A stretch of 33,453 nt of DNA from Anaerolineales bacterium (GTDB lineage: Bacteria > Chloroflexota > Anaerolineae > Anaerolineales > Villigracilaceae): positions 1 through 33,453 of the forward strand of contig JALHUM010000328.1 of the NCBI GenBank assembly GCA_022865905.1, in the 5' to 3' direction. Positions within the stretch are counted from its first letter, which is position 1. Every line of letters starts with the position of its first letter. Of the stretch, positions 8,495 through 17,059 are shown piece after piece. The notes beneath the pieces were generated by a model. The model was given only the letters and a program-made list of their open reading frames with translations, was not told where the DNA came from and did no database searches. The position numbers and the translations under genes are program-made.

Positions 8495-8566
8495 AGGGCT
8501 AAATGGCTGTGCAACTATGCTGTAGATCGCCTTGTGCGAAGAAAGATGCCGCAACCACTTAGCCCT
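8495..8566 (-). ncRNA. Possible structured RNA between binding-protein and ATPase genes
   Basis: On the minus strand, AGGGCTAAGTGG (8566-8555) pairs with CCATTTAGCCCT (8506-8495): 12 bp with one G-U. It closes a loop of about 48 nt that can form smaller stems (TTGCG/CGCA and CTA/TAG). No T-run follows, so it is not a simple terminator. It could be a processing or stability element that keeps binding-protein mRNA more abundant, or a regulatory RNA. I recognise no known riboswitch. Confidence 0.35.
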
Positions 8567-8618
8567 CGCGACTTTTTTTCTACACGCTGATCCCGTCAGG
8601 GGAAACAAGCGCTAGAAA

Positions 8619-8635
8619 GCAGAATCAGATTCTGC
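8619..8635 (-). terminator. Hairpin directly after the binding-protein stop
   Basis: GCAGAATC and GATTCTGC form a perfect inverted repeat around one base, starting 1 nt after the stop codon. On the minus strand it is followed by TTTC. It may be a partial terminator or an mRNA-stabilising 3' hairpin, typical of binding-protein genes that are expressed above their transporter partners. Confidence 0.4.
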
Positions 8636-8636
8636 C

Positions 8637-9686
8637 TCAGCGAATCTGTTTCTCGACTAATGGAGCCAGGAGTTCGACGTTGTCTTTGTCACCAAAGCCC
8701 GCGCCAGTGTCGATATGCAGACCGGAGAAAGCGTAGTTGTGGGTCAGGCAGATCTGCAGAACCGCCATGTACCCTTGCAGCCACTGCTGCTGGTCGATCA
8801 CTAGGTCGAGGTATCCAGAGCGGATGGCTTCCACAGCGTTACCGGACATATCGAAGCCAGCTCCATAGACATCATCCGGGCCGAGGCCAGCGGCTTCAAA
8901 GAAGGTCTGCATGGTGCCGGTCAGGTTGCCGTGATCGGTGATCACCAACTTGATATCCGGGTTGGCGGACATGATGCCGGTAAAGACCGGCACACCGGCG
9001 GATGCATCTTTGTTGGTAGCATCGTCGATTTCCAGGTAGACAACGGTAACGCCAGCATCATCGAGGGCATCGTGAACGCCTTTGGTGCGCTCACCACGAC
9101 CAGGTTGAGATTCCAAACCCCACAGTAAGGCTTTATCGCCAGCCTTCAAGCCCGCGCGAGCAACGGCTTCTTTGCCCAAGGCGTAACCAGCATCGTGGAG
9201 GATGGCGCCAACATAGCCATAACCTTTGGTGGCATACTGGGCCTGAAGTTTAGGCGTTTGGGTGTTCATGCTGGTGATAATGATACCTTCAGCCTCAGCC
9301 CCATCCACGATATCTTGATAGGCTTCGTCGCCGGGGTGCCCCATGATGGCGATGCCGTCGGGCTTGATGGCGATGGCTTCTTGTAACTGGCTAGGCATCT
9401 GCGCTACATTCCAGTCGGACCAGACGTATTCCACGTTTGCACCCGTATCGGTGGCAGCTTGTACAGCCCCGTTGTAGACTACAGTCTCGAAACCGCCGCC
9501 CGGCGAGCCGCCGGGGAAGAAGATGATATTGGTGCCAGAGCACCACTTGCCTTCAGCGGCTGGGGCAGCCGTCGCTGGGGCAGCCGTCGCCGGAGCAACG
9601 GTCGTAGCGGGAGTTCCTCCGCAACCTACTGCGGAAACAACAAACACCGCTGCTACTACAATACTTAGAATCTTTGCGATTTTCAT
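8637..9686 (-). CDS. Sugar ABC transporter substrate-binding lipoprotein
   Basis: This is a 349 aa type I periplasmic-binding-fold protein (Peripla_BP_4, ribose/galactose-binding type). Residues 1-21 form a lipoprotein signal peptide with lipobox SAVGC, so it is lipidated at Cys22 and anchored outside the membrane. A low-complexity linker made of ATAAPATAAP repeats follows. The mature domain begins with IIFFPGGSPGGGFETVV and includes AIAIKPDGIAIMGHP, LLWGLESQPGRGERTKG and LVITDHGN, typical of this fold. The ATG has a strong AAGGAGAG site. It is first in the transporter unit, driven by the promoter at 10065-10093 with an untranslated leader of about 370 nt. The ligand is inferred as L-arabinose or another pentose from the neighbouring operon. 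Confidence 0.9.
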   Translation of the reverse strand: MKIAKILSIVVAAVFVVSAVGCGGTPATTVAPATAAPATAAPAAEGKWCSGTNIIFFPGGSPGGGFETVVYNGAVQAATDTGANVEYVWSDWNVAQMPSQLQEAIAIKPDGIAIMGHPGDEAYQDIVDGAEAEGIIITSMNTQTPKLQAQYATKGYGYVGAILHDAGYALGKEAVARAGLKAGDKALLWGLESQPGRGERTKGVHDALDDAGVTVVYLEIDDATNKDASAGVPVFTGIMSANPDIKLVITDHGNLTGTMQTFFEAAGLGPDDVYGAGFDMSGNAVEAIRSGYLDLVIDQQQWLQGYMAVLQICLTHNYAFSGLHIDTGAGFGDKDNVELLAPLVEKQIR

Positions 9687-10013
9687 CTAACACTCTCCTT
9701 CTGATTTGGTTTTATGAGGTTTGGACGAAGCATCTTCCCGTGAAGAATAGTTTCGTAAGTGATACGTGCGCTAAGATAATGCAGACAAACTTTCTCCTAT
9801 GCTTGCGCACAGAACCGTCTTGGATAACTGGTTATTTTTGATTCTGTATTTACTGATATGGCATCCGGTACACCTCCTAATGATAGGCCAGATCCTTGGT
9901 GCAAAGCCTCAGAAATAGAACGGGCCTCCAACAGTGCTTGCGCCAGGTTGGCTTTATTCCCAAGAAAAGAAAGAGGCGAGGTATTCAAACGAGCTTTCAC
10001 TTTTAGCAATCTT
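9687..10013 (-). other. Long 5' leader of the transporter unit
   Basis: About 370 nt separate the predicted transcription start (near 10058) from the binding-protein ATG; this part lies past the operator array. It contains a near-consensus AGGAGG followed after 8 nt by an ATG with only a four-codon frame (MPYQ, around 9855-9865). An 88-codon minus-strand frame that crosses the operator array is probably not a gene. The length leaves room for leader regulation, but I see no known riboswitch. Confidence 0.35.
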
Positions 10014-10050
10014 CCGCTAACGTTCCCGCTAACGTTCCCGTTATCGTTCA
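10014..10050. promoter_or_regulatory. Operator-like tandem half-sites downstream of the transporter promoter
   Basis: On the minus strand three related 12 bp units follow one another: GTGAACGATAAC, GGGAACGTTAGC, GGGAACGTTAGC. The first shares GAACGATAAC with the perfect palindrome at 10281-10312. They start about 8 nt downstream of the predicted transcription start, a position suited to road-block repression by the LacI-type regulator encoded next door. Confidence 0.6.
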
Positions 10051-10064
10051 CATCTAGTATCAAT

Positions 10065-10093
10065 ATATTAGCAAAAAAAGGTCAGCATGTCAA
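10065..10093 (-). promoter_or_regulatory. Sigma-70-type promoter of the transporter unit
   Basis: On the minus strand TTGACA (10093-10088), a 17 nt spacer, and TAATAT (10070-10065) form a near-consensus promoter pointing at the binding-protein gene. Confidence 0.8.
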
Positions 10094-10249
10094 GAGGCAA
10101 GCTACCCTTAAAATCAAAATTGATCGCCCAAAACATCGAATCTAGTCTGAATCGCGCTTAAAATTGGCCTATCAAATATATTTTCTGCTTCTCATGTTAG
10201 ATTCAGCATCAGTTTTCCTGGTTCTATTGTTGGAATTGTTGGAAATCAC

Positions 10250-10281
10250 TTGACAAATCTTCTCGGATTTGTTACTATGTT
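10250..10281 (+). promoter_or_regulatory. Promoter of lacI and the arabinose operon
   Basis: TTGACA at 10250-10255 is a perfect -35. The best -10 is an extended type, TGTTACTAT (10273-10281), with a 20 nt spacer, longer than ideal. The -10 abuts the palindromic operator, so repressor binding would cover the transcription start. Confidence 0.6.
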
Positions 10282-10312
10282 ATCGTTATCGGGAACGATA
10301 ACGATAACAGAA
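10281..10312. promoter_or_regulatory. LacI-family operator, perfect 14 bp inverted repeat
   Basis: TGTTATCGTTATCG and CGATAACGATAACA form a perfect inverted repeat around GGAA. Each arm contains two TTATCG units, so it could hold more than one dimer. It sits 26 bp upstream of the lacI ATG, consistent with autoregulation. Confidence 0.85.
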
Positions 10313-10337
10313 ATATTATATCTATAGAGGCATCCCT

Positions 10338-11372
10338 ATGAATCATAACAAACGTGCAACCATAAAACAAGTCGCTAGGCTCGCTGGCGTTTCCACTCAG
10401 ACCGTCTCAAGAGTCATAAATGACCGCCCGGATGTTGCCCCTGAGACCCGCGAGCGGGTTCAGCAGGTGATCGAGAAATTAAAATATCAGCCCAGCGCCC
10501 TGGCTCGCAGTCTCATACAACAGCGCAGTTTTACGTTGGGAGTGGTTACTGCTGGATTGAAGTTTACCGGCCCATCGCGCACACTGAATGGAATCACCAA
10601 CAAGGCCGAGGAACTTGGTTACGCTCTTCTGCTTGAGGAACTGCTTCAATTCGACACGGATAACATTAAACCTCTTCTAGAGAATTTGCTTGCCCGCCAT
10701 GTAGATGGCATCGTCTGGGCTGTGCCTGAAGTGGGCAATAACCACAGATGGGTCGACGAAATATTGAACGATGTACCCGTCCCGGTTGTTTTTTTGACCA
10801 TGCAGCCCCGCCCGGGAGTGTCAACTATATCGGTAAATAATTACGACGGCGGAGTCCTGGCAACCCAGCATTTACTGGACCAGGGGTGTCATCAGATTGG
10901 TCATATCTCCGGTCCGCAGGACTGGTGGGAAGCCCGCCAGCGCAAACAAGCTTGGCAAGACACTTTGAAGAAAGCGGGCGTTATTGTTGCAGAGGCTCAC
11001 TGCGCAGAAGGGAACTGGTCATCTTCCAGCGGAGAAGTCGCATTCGAGCAATTGTTGCTATCCTATCCCAAAATAGATGCAGTGTTTGTCGGGAACGACC
11101 AGATGGCACTTGCTGTACTACAAATCGCCAACCGCCGAGGCCTACGCATTCCCCAAAATCTCGCCGTGGTGGGGTTCGATAACTTCGCTGAATCGGCTTA
11201 CTTCTGGCCTGCCTTAACAACCATCAGCCAAAATCATCATGAAGTGGGCTGTCGGGCCGTACAAGAATTGGTCAGCCAGATTGAAGTAAGCCGCCGGGAT
11301 GAAAAGGTTGAACCACAACATGTTTTGCTTACCTGTGAACTGGTTGTTCGTGACAGTTCAGTTGTTCCATAG
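10338..11372 (+). CDS. LacI-family transcriptional regulator of arabinose genes
   Basis: This 344 aa protein has the classic layout. An N-terminal HTH with hinge helix (residues about 7-57: TIKQVARLAGVSTQTVSRVI, then YQPSALARSL) is followed by a periplasmic-binding-like sensor domain ending at VVRDSS. Typical sensor motifs include VDGIVWAVPE, DAVFVGNDQMALAVL and LAVVGFDNFAES. The ATG follows AGAGG. It lies divergent to the transporter unit, heads the arabinose operon, and has an operator overlapping its own promoter. It probably represses both arms and is released by arabinose or an intermediate; the effector is inferred from context. It is not the GntR-fused AraR of Bacillus or the AraC type of enterobacteria. 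Confidence 0.9.
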   Translation: MNHNKRATIKQVARLAGVSTQTVSRVINDRPDVAPETRERVQQVIEKLKYQPSALARSLIQQRSFTLGVVTAGLKFTGPSRTLNGITNKAEELGYALLLEELLQFDTDNIKPLLENLLARHVDGIVWAVPEVGNNHRWVDEILNDVPVPVVFLTMQPRPGVSTISVNNYDGGVLATQHLLDQGCHQIGHISGPQDWWEARQRKQAWQDTLKKAGVIVAEAHCAEGNWSSSSGEVAFEQLLLSYPKIDAVFVGNDQMALAVLQIANRRGLRIPQNLAVVGFDNFAESAYFWPALTTISQNHHEVGCRAVQELVSQIEVSRRDEKVEPQHVLLTCELVVRDSSVVP

Positions 11373-11415
11373 CCAGAAAATGCAATCAAATTTTATATAT
11401 CAGGAGGTCATTGTG

Positions 11416-11757
11416 ATGGATTTAACAGGATTTGATGTATGATTTGTAACCAGAAGCCAGCATTTATATGGCGAAGCAACACTTAAAAAACTGATGTTAC
11501 GCACCGACCCGCAGGTTCAAGCAGAAAGCGAGCCTGATTTACGAGAACCTGCGGGACGTTTTGCAAAAGGTGAGTCAAGAAAGTGGTGGAGCATTCGCAA
11601 GAGATGGCACAAGGGATGACGAGGTCGGGCAAATTGCCGGTGAAGGATATTTTCAAACCGCTGGTGACAACATCGGATGCGATCACCGAACTCTGCCGGG
11701 AAGCGAATAATGCTCAAAACTGCATCGGCCTGATTACCTGGATGCACACCTTATCTC
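11416..11757 (+). pseudogene. araA: Decayed first copy of L-arabinose isomerase
   Basis: A good ribosome site (AGGAGG, 11402-11407) precedes an ATG at 11416 whose frame reads MDLTGFDV, a TGA at 11440 where AraA has Trp, then FVTRSQHLYGEATLKKL, the AraA N-terminus (compare [18 protein letters not shown] in the intact copy at 15460). After about 90 bp of inserted sequence, homology resumes in another frame: VEHSQEMAQG, then KLPVKDIFKPLVTT and [11 protein letters not shown]. There it stops, about 110 residues into a protein of about 500. By eye the fragment is only about 55-60% identical to the intact araA, so it is an older, divergent copy and not a recent duplicate. Confidence 0.85.
11508..11555. 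repeat. Hairpin insertion inside the dead araA
   Basis: CCCGCAGGTTC (11508-11518) and GAACCTGCGGG (11545-11555) are perfect 11 bp inverted arms. They lie within the roughly 90 bp that interrupts the AraA homology between TLKKL and VEHSQ, so a small palindromic element appears to have inserted here. Confidence 0.65.
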
Positions 11758-12065
11758 AAGTGGTTGATGACCAGCACACAGCCACGGTCACATTACACAC
11801 CCGCGGCCCGGTGGAGGTAGATATGCCCGCCTACACCTTGCGCGGGTATGCAATACACTGGGCAGTGACTTCACCGGACGGCGGCACGAAATTCTCCGAA
11901 GGGGATGTTTCCCTGCCGACGCTGACCCCTGCATCGCGATGGTCGGGAGATTTTCTATTGACCGCACCTGCCGCGGATTACATCGTGACAGTGAGCATTA
12001 TCCGCCCAACAGGTTTCAATGTGACTGAGCGTTCATATGATGACCAAGGTGAGCAAATTCCATGA
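11583..12065 (+). CDS. Chimeric ORF: AraA fragment fused to a glycoside-hydrolase-like C-terminal domain
   Basis: This open frame of 160 codons begins GTG with AAGGTGAG 8 nt upstream. Residues 1-57 match the AraA N-terminal domain ([25 protein letters not shown]). From about residue 60 it changes abruptly to a beta-rich segment (VTLHTRGPVEVDMPAY, GYAIHWAVTSPDGG, LPTLTPASRWSGDF, YIVTVSIIRPTGF). This resembles the small Ig-like domain near the end of GH2-type beta-galactosidases, though the family call is weak. The stop overlaps the next ATG by 4 nt (ATGA), as in intact operons. A deletion therefore probably joined the start of an old araA to the end of a glycosidase gene that once preceded the dehydrogenase. 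A useful product is unlikely. Confidence 0.6.
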   Translation: MVEHSQEMAQGMTRSGKLPVKDIFKPLVTTSDAITELCREANNAQNCIGLITWMHTLSQVVDDQHTATVTLHTRGPVEVDMPAYTLRGYAIHWAVTSPDGGTKFSEGDVSLPTLTPASRWSGDFLLTAPAADYIVTVSIIRPTGFNVTERSYDDQGEQIP

Positions 12066-13057
12066 AGGTAATTCGTCTGCATGCTCGCGCTGACCTCCGC
12101 CTGCACAATGAGTCTGATCCGATTCCCGGCGCAGGCGAGAAAATGTTGCAGGTGAAGGCCGTGGGTATCTGCGGATCGGATCTGCACTGGTTTGCAGAAG
12201 GTGGGATCGGCGATGCACAGCTCGAACACCCCCTGGTGCTGGGCCACGAGTTTGCTGGGATCACCAAAGGCGGCCAGCGCGTGGCGATTGACCCGGCCAT
12301 CCCGTGCAGGCAATGTGAGCTTTGCCAGCAAGGACATCCCAATCTGTGCGAACGGGTGGTCTTTGCCGGGCACGGAGCCCAAGACGGTGCACTGCGCGAA
12401 TGGATGGCCTGGGATGAAAAAAATATGATCCCCATCCCTGATTTACTGACCTATGCCGATGGAGCCATGCTCGAACCGCTTGGAGTAGCCATCCATGCTG
12501 TGGACCTGGCTCATCTCAAGGCTGGGATGACGGTCGGAGTATTCGGCTGCGGAGCGATCGGCTTGCTGATCGTCCAGCTGGCCAGACTCTCCGGTGCGGT
12601 AACCATCATTGCAACAGACAGACTCGTCCACCGGTTGGAAGCGGCAGGCAGCATGGGAGCGACGAAAGCCATTTTGGCGGAAGGCGGGGCTGAGATCCAG
12701 GAAGTGATGGCGGCAACTGGTGGCCGCGGTGTGGACATTGCCTTCGAAGTTGCCGGAGAGCAGGAGGCGGTCGACACTTCGATCGCTGCGGTTATCCCTG
12801 GTGGAAAAGTCATTCTCGCAGGGATCCCTGTTGATGATAGTACATCATTTTCCGCGTCCACTGCAAGAAGAAAAGGGCTGACCATTAAACTCGTGCGCCG
12901 GATGAAGCACACTTATCCGCGGGCGATCGAGCTGGTCTCCAGAGGGCTGGTGAATGTGCAATCCCTGGTAACACATCGTTTTCCGCTGGTGAAAGCCGCC
13001 GAGGCGTTTGCGGTCGCGCAACGGCGTGAAGGTATCAAGGTCATTATCGAAATGTAG
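12062..13057 (+). CDS. Zinc-dependent medium-chain alcohol/polyol dehydrogenase
   Basis: This 331 aa MDR-superfamily protein is of the sorbitol/threonine dehydrogenase type. Catalytic zinc ligands are visible at Cys37 (GICGSD), His62 and Glu63 (GHEFAG). Four structural-zinc cysteines lie at 82, 85, 88 and 96. The Rossmann fingerprint GCGAIG is at 162-167. Such enzymes oxidise a secondary alcohol of a sugar or polyol with NAD(P)+. The ATG overlaps the stop of the chimeric ORF, and araB follows after 9 bp, so it belongs to the arabinose operon. Candidate substrates are L-arabinose (C1), L-arabinitol or a related polyol; the sequence does not decide. It may feed a second entry route into the AraB-AraD pathway. 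Confidence 0.88.
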   Translation: MKVIRLHARADLRLHNESDPIPGAGEKMLQVKAVGICGSDLHWFAEGGIGDAQLEHPLVLGHEFAGITKGGQRVAIDPAIPCRQCELCQQGHPNLCERVVFAGHGAQDGALREWMAWDEKNMIPIPDLLTYADGAMLEPLGVAIHAVDLAHLKAGMTVGVFGCGAIGLLIVQLARLSGAVTIIATDRLVHRLEAAGSMGATKAILAEGGAEIQEVMAATGGRGVDIAFEVAGEQEAVDTSIAAVIPGGKVILAGIPVDDSTSFSASTARRKGLTIKLVRRMKHTYPRAIELVSRGLVNVQSLVTHRFPLVKAAEAFAVAQRREGIKVIIEM

Positions 13058-13066
13058 GAGGTAGTT

Positions 13067-14737
13067 ATGAAATGTGCTGTTGGCGTCGATTTTGGCACTC
13101 TCTCAGGGCGTGCCGTGATCGTGGATGTTTCCAACGGGAAAGAATTAGCCACCGCCGTGCATGAATATCGCAATGGGGTGATCGACGAGTACCTGCCGGG
13201 TACCAATATCCGCCTTGAACCGGATTGGGCTCTGCAAGACCCCAACGACTACATCGAGGTCTTCAAGAACACCATCCCCGCTGTGCTGAAAGAGAGCGCT
13301 ATTGACCCGGCAGATGTTATCGGTGTTGGGATCGATTTCACCGCCTGCACCATGCTGCCCACCCGGGCTGATGGCACCCCGCTTTGCTTCCTGTCAGAAT
13401 GGCGGGATAACCCCCATAGCTGGGTCAAACTGTGGAAGCACCACGCCGCCCAACCCGAGGCCAATCAACTCAACACCATTGCCCGCGAAGCTGGATTTGG
13501 TAAGATTCTGGATCGCTATGGCGGCAAGATCAGCTCTGAATGGTTCTTCCCCAAGGTCTGGCAAATTCTCAATGAAGCTCCCGAAGTCTTCTCAGCCGCG
13601 GACCGTATGCTCGAAGTTGCCGATTGGGTCGTCTGGCAATTGACCGGCGTGGAGACGCGCAACTCCTGCACGGCGGGATACAAAGCCATGTGGTCCAGGA
13701 CCGAAGGCTTCCCGCTCGCAGCATTCTTCAAAGCGCTCGACCCGCGTCTGGAGAATATTGTGGATGAGAAGATGAAACGAGACATCCTGCCTTTGGGAGC
13801 CAAGGCAGGCGGCATTACCGAACAAGCCGCGCAATGGACGGGTTTGAAAGCGGGCACCGCTGTGGCGGTTGCAAATGTGGATGCCCATGTGGCTGTGCCT
13901 GCGGCGACCGTCACAGAAAGTCGACGGATGGTCATGATCATGGGCACCTCCATCTGCCACATGGTGGTTGGTGAAAGCGAAGAAATCGTACCAGGCATGT
14001 GCGGCGTGGTCATGGACGGCATATTACCTGATAAACCCGGCTTTGAAGCCGGACAATCCTGCGTGGGTGACCATTTCCGATGGTTCACCGAAACCTGCGT
14101 ACCCGAAATATATGAAAAGGAAGCTCGCCAGCGTGGTATCAGCATCCATCAACTGCTGGAAGAGAAAGCAGCTGCCCAAAAGCCAGGTGCGAGCGGTCTT
14201 TTGGCTCTTGATTGGTGGAATGGAAACCGTTCGGTATTGGTGGACGTGGACCTGACCGGTATGATGTTGGGGATGACCCTGCTGACCAAACCCGAGGAAA
14301 TCTACCGTGCCCTGATCGAATCCACGGCTTACGGCACGCGATTGATTGTGGAAACCTTCCAGAAGAACAAGGTGCCCATCCGGGAATTGGTGGCCACGGG
14401 TGGGTTACCCGACCGCAACAAACTTCTGATGCAAATTTATGCGGATGTGACGGGGTTGCCGATTTACATCCCCGAGGCTACCCAAATTGGTGCCGTCGGC
14501 TCGGCCATGCATGGAGCAGTCGCGGCCGGCGCTGCCGCGGGTGGGTATGACTCCATTATGGACGCCAGTCTCAAAATGGCTCGCCTGCGTGAAGAGAGCT
14601 TCCAACCCAACGCAGAGAACAAAGCCATTTACGATGTGCTGTTTGCAGAGTATGTGACATTGCACGATTATTTCGGCCGCGGTGAAAATAATGTCATGAA
14701 GCGGCTCAAGGCGCTCAAAATGCGTCAGTCGCAATAA
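13067..14737 (+). CDS. araB: Ribulokinase
   Basis: This 556 aa FGGY-family kinase has the usual length for AraB. It carries the N-terminal phosphate-binding motif [16 protein letters not shown] (residues 5-20), substrate-region [11 protein letters not shown], the second ATPase-fold motif [14 protein letters not shown], and [19 protein letters not shown] in the C-terminal domain. It phosphorylates L-ribulose to L-ribulose 5-phosphate with ATP in the cytosol. The ATG follows AGGAGG closely. It sits between the zinc dehydrogenase and araD. The SGRA after DFGT and the linked araD and araA support AraB over other FGGY kinases. Confidence 0.95.
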   Translation: MKCAVGVDFGTLSGRAVIVDVSNGKELATAVHEYRNGVIDEYLPGTNIRLEPDWALQDPNDYIEVFKNTIPAVLKESAIDPADVIGVGIDFTACTMLPTRADGTPLCFLSEWRDNPHSWVKLWKHHAAQPEANQLNTIAREAGFGKILDRYGGKISSEWFFPKVWQILNEAPEVFSAADRMLEVADWVVWQLTGVETRNSCTAGYKAMWSRTEGFPLAAFFKALDPRLENIVDEKMKRDILPLGAKAGGITEQAAQWTGLKAGTAVAVANVDAHVAVPAATVTESRRMVMIMGTSICHMVVGESEEIVPGMCGVVMDGILPDKPGFEAGQSCVGDHFRWFTETCVPEIYEKEARQRGISIHQLLEEKAAAQKPGASGLLALDWWNGNRSVLVDVDLTGMMLGMTLLTKPEEIYRALIESTAYGTRLIVETFQKNKVPIRELVATGGLPDRNKLLMQIYADVTGLPIYIPEATQIGAVGSAMHGAVAAGAAAGGYDSIMDASLKMARLREESFQPNAENKAIYDVLFAEYVTLHDYFGRGENNVMKRLKALKMRQSQ

Positions 14738-14783
14738 AAGCGTTTTTATGGTGCATGGATCAAGGTGAACCTCGAGGTGGAAT

Positions 14784-15428
14784 ATGCTACTTGATAAATT
14801 ATGCAGGGAAGTCTGCGAACTGCATCAGGAATTGCCACGCAACAATCTGGTCGCCTGGACCAGTGGCAATATCAGCAGCCGCGACCCGGAGAGCGGGTTG
14901 GTGGTGATCAAGCCGAGTGGAGTGATGTACCCTGACCTGACTCCGGACAAGATGGTCGTGCTCGATCTGGACGGAAAGATCATGAAGGGCAAACTGAAAC
15001 CGTCGTCTGACACGGCCACCCATCTCTATATTTACCGTCAACGACCGGACGTTAATGGCATCGTCCACACCCATTCGCCATTCGCCACGGCCTTCGCAGC
15101 AGTAGGCAAGCCCATCCCACCGGTGCTGACCGCCATCTGTGATGAGTTTGGCGGCAAGATCCCGCTCGGCCGGTTTGCCCCAATTGGCGACGAAGCCATT
15201 GGCATAGAAGTCGTACGCTCGATTGGCACCAGTCCCGCCATTTTAATGCAAAACCATGGCGTGTTTACGGTTGGCAAGTCGGCCAAGGCTGCCGTCAAGA
15301 CCGCTGTGATGGTCGAGGATGCGGCTCGCACAGTCTATTACGCGATGCAGTTGGGTGAACTGATCCCCATCCCGGAGGAAATGGTAGCTCGCCTGCACAA
15401 ACGCTACACTGATAAATACGGACAGTAG
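14784..15428 (+). CDS. araD: L-ribulose-5-phosphate 4-epimerase
   Basis: This 214 aa class II aldolase/epimerase family protein is slightly shorter than the 231 aa E. coli AraD. Phosphate-binding TSGNISSRD (26-34) and KPSG (43-46) are present. The zinc ligands are His95, His97 ([11 protein letters not shown]) and His158 (QNHGVFTVG), and Asp76 lies in SSDTATHLY. It interconverts L-ribulose 5-phosphate and D-xylulose 5-phosphate, feeding the pentose phosphate pathway. It lies 46 bp after araB and 31 bp before araA, which supports AraD over fuculose- or rhamnulose-phosphate aldolases of the same family. Confidence 0.93.
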   Translation: MLLDKLCREVCELHQELPRNNLVAWTSGNISSRDPESGLVVIKPSGVMYPDLTPDKMVVLDLDGKIMKGKLKPSSDTATHLYIYRQRPDVNGIVHTHSPFATAFAAVGKPIPPVLTAICDEFGGKIPLGRFAPIGDEAIGIEVVRSIGTSPAILMQNHGVFTVGKSAKAAVKTAVMVEDAARTVYYAMQLGELIPIPEEMVARLHKRYTDKYGQ

Positions 15429-15459
15429 TTTCCCATTATTGCATCATAAGGAGAATATC

Positions 15460-16965
15460 ATGTTGGATCTTAAGCAACTCGAAGTCTGGTTTGTAATTGG
15501 CAGTCAGCACCTTTATGGCCCAGAGACACTGGAAAAGGTTGCCGAACATTCAAAACAAATGGCGGAAGCATTCAACCTGTCACCGCATATCCCCGTCAAG
15601 GTGGTTTTCAAGCCAGTGCTGACGACCCCCGAATCCATCCGCGAATTGTGCCTGGAAGCCAATTCGGCCAGGAATTGCATCGGGTTGATTACATGGATGC
15701 ATACCTTCTCTCCGGCCAAAATGTGGATCGCGGGTCTGAGTTTATTAAAGAAACCGTTTGTTCATTTACATACCCAGTTCAATCGTGAGATTCCCTGGTC
15801 TGAGATCGATATGGACTTCATGAATCTCAACCAATCTGCCCATGGCGACAGGGAGTTTGGGTTCATTGGAACCCGTATGCGCCTGGATCGCAAAGTTGTC
15901 GTCGGTTTCTGGCAGGACAATGATGTTCAGGCCAGCCTGGGTGTTTGGACGCGCGCCGCCAGCGCCTGGCTGGATTCTCAGACCGGAAAAGTCGCCCGCT
16001 TCGGCGATAACATGCGCGATGTGGCCGTTACTGAGGGCGATAAGGTCGAAGCCCAAATCCAGTTGGGATACAGCGTTTACGGTTATGGCGTCGGCGACCT
16101 GGTCAAGGCCGTCAACCAGGTAAGGGACACGGATATTGACCAACTGGTCACGGAATACCTGGACCTCTACGATGTCGTTCCCGACCTTTTGCCGAACGGC
16201 GAGAAGCACCAATCTCTGCGTGAAGGGGCTCGCATTGAGCTCGGGCTGCGGCATTTCCTGGAAACCGGTAACTTTAAGGCGTTCACGACCACCTTCGAAG
16301 ATTTGCACGGGCTGGCGCAACTGCCCGGCATGGCCGTTCAGCGCTTGATGGCGGACGGCTACGGCTTTGGCGCGGAAGGCGACTGGAAAACCTCGGCTCT
16401 GGTACGGGCAATGAAAGTCATGAGCATGGGCCTAAAAAAAGGCACCAGCTTCATGGAAGATTACATCTATCACTTCAGCCCTTCGGGTGATAAAGTACTG
16501 GGCGCGCACATGCTGGAAATTTGCTCTTCGATTGCTGCCACCAAGCCCAAACTTGAAATCCTGCCGCTCACGATCGGCGGGAAAGCAGACCCAGTACGCC
16601 TAATCTTTGACTCACAAATTGGAATAGCGGTTGCCGCCTCCCTGGTCGACTTGGGACAACGCTTCCGGCTAATCGTCAGCGAAGTAGATGTTGTCCCGAC
16701 CGAAGCGTCTCTGCCAAAACTACCAATGGCACGCGCTCTGTGGCAACCCAGGCCGAATCTCAAGACTGCTGCCGCGGCTTGGATCCTCGCCGGGGGCGCG
16801 CATCACACCAGTTTTAGTTATGATGTCACCTCAGAACACATGCAAGACTTTGCCGAGATGGCGGGAATTGAAATGCTGCTGATTGATGAGCATACCCGCT
16901 TGTCTGAGTTCAAGAAAGAACTGCGCTGGAATGATTTGTATTTCTCTTTTTTCCGAAATCGCTGA
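15460..16965 (+). CDS. araA: L-arabinose isomerase
   Basis: This 501 aa protein starts at ATG 15460, placed by the AAGGAGAAT site; an upstream in-frame ATG at 15439 has none. It shows AraA features along its length: [16 protein letters not shown] at the N-terminus, [19 protein letters not shown], the active-site region [10 protein letters not shown] (catalytic Glu), [11 protein letters not shown], and [13 protein letters not shown] near the end (metal-binding His). It converts L-arabinose to L-ribulose with a divalent metal such as Mn2+. It is the functional copy: a second, decayed and divergent araA lies upstream after lacI, so the operon seems to have exchanged one isomerase for another. 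Confidence 0.97.
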   Translation: MLDLKQLEVWFVIGSQHLYGPETLEKVAEHSKQMAEAFNLSPHIPVKVVFKPVLTTPESIRELCLEANSARNCIGLITWMHTFSPAKMWIAGLSLLKKPFVHLHTQFNREIPWSEIDMDFMNLNQSAHGDREFGFIGTRMRLDRKVVVGFWQDNDVQASLGVWTRAASAWLDSQTGKVARFGDNMRDVAVTEGDKVEAQIQLGYSVYGYGVGDLVKAVNQVRDTDIDQLVTEYLDLYDVVPDLLPNGEKHQSLREGARIELGLRHFLETGNFKAFTTTFEDLHGLAQLPGMAVQRLMADGYGFGAEGDWKTSALVRAMKVMSMGLKKGTSFMEDYIYHFSPSGDKVLGAHMLEICSSIAATKPKLEILPLTIGGKADPVRLIFDSQIGIAVAASLVDLGQRFRLIVSEVDVVPTEASLPKLPMARALWQPRPNLKTAAAAWILAGGAHHTSFSYDVTSEHMQDFAEMAGIEMLLIDEHTRLSEFKKELRWNDLYFSFFRNR

Positions 16966-17059
16966 TTTGGCTTCTAAGAGAAGTAATCACATTTCCACAA
17001 GTTTTTTAAGGACATGACATTCCAGTCAGATTATCAATAGATATGTTTGATGATGAAAC

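Noticed and set aside
8495-8566. Intrinsic terminator
   Set aside because: The 12 bp stem encloses about 48 nt and no T-run follows, so a structured element is the better description.
9797-10063. 88-codon minus-strand frame in the transporter leader
   Set aside because: Its first codons are the operator half-sites (NDNGNVSGNVSG), it has no ribosome site, and it resembles no family.
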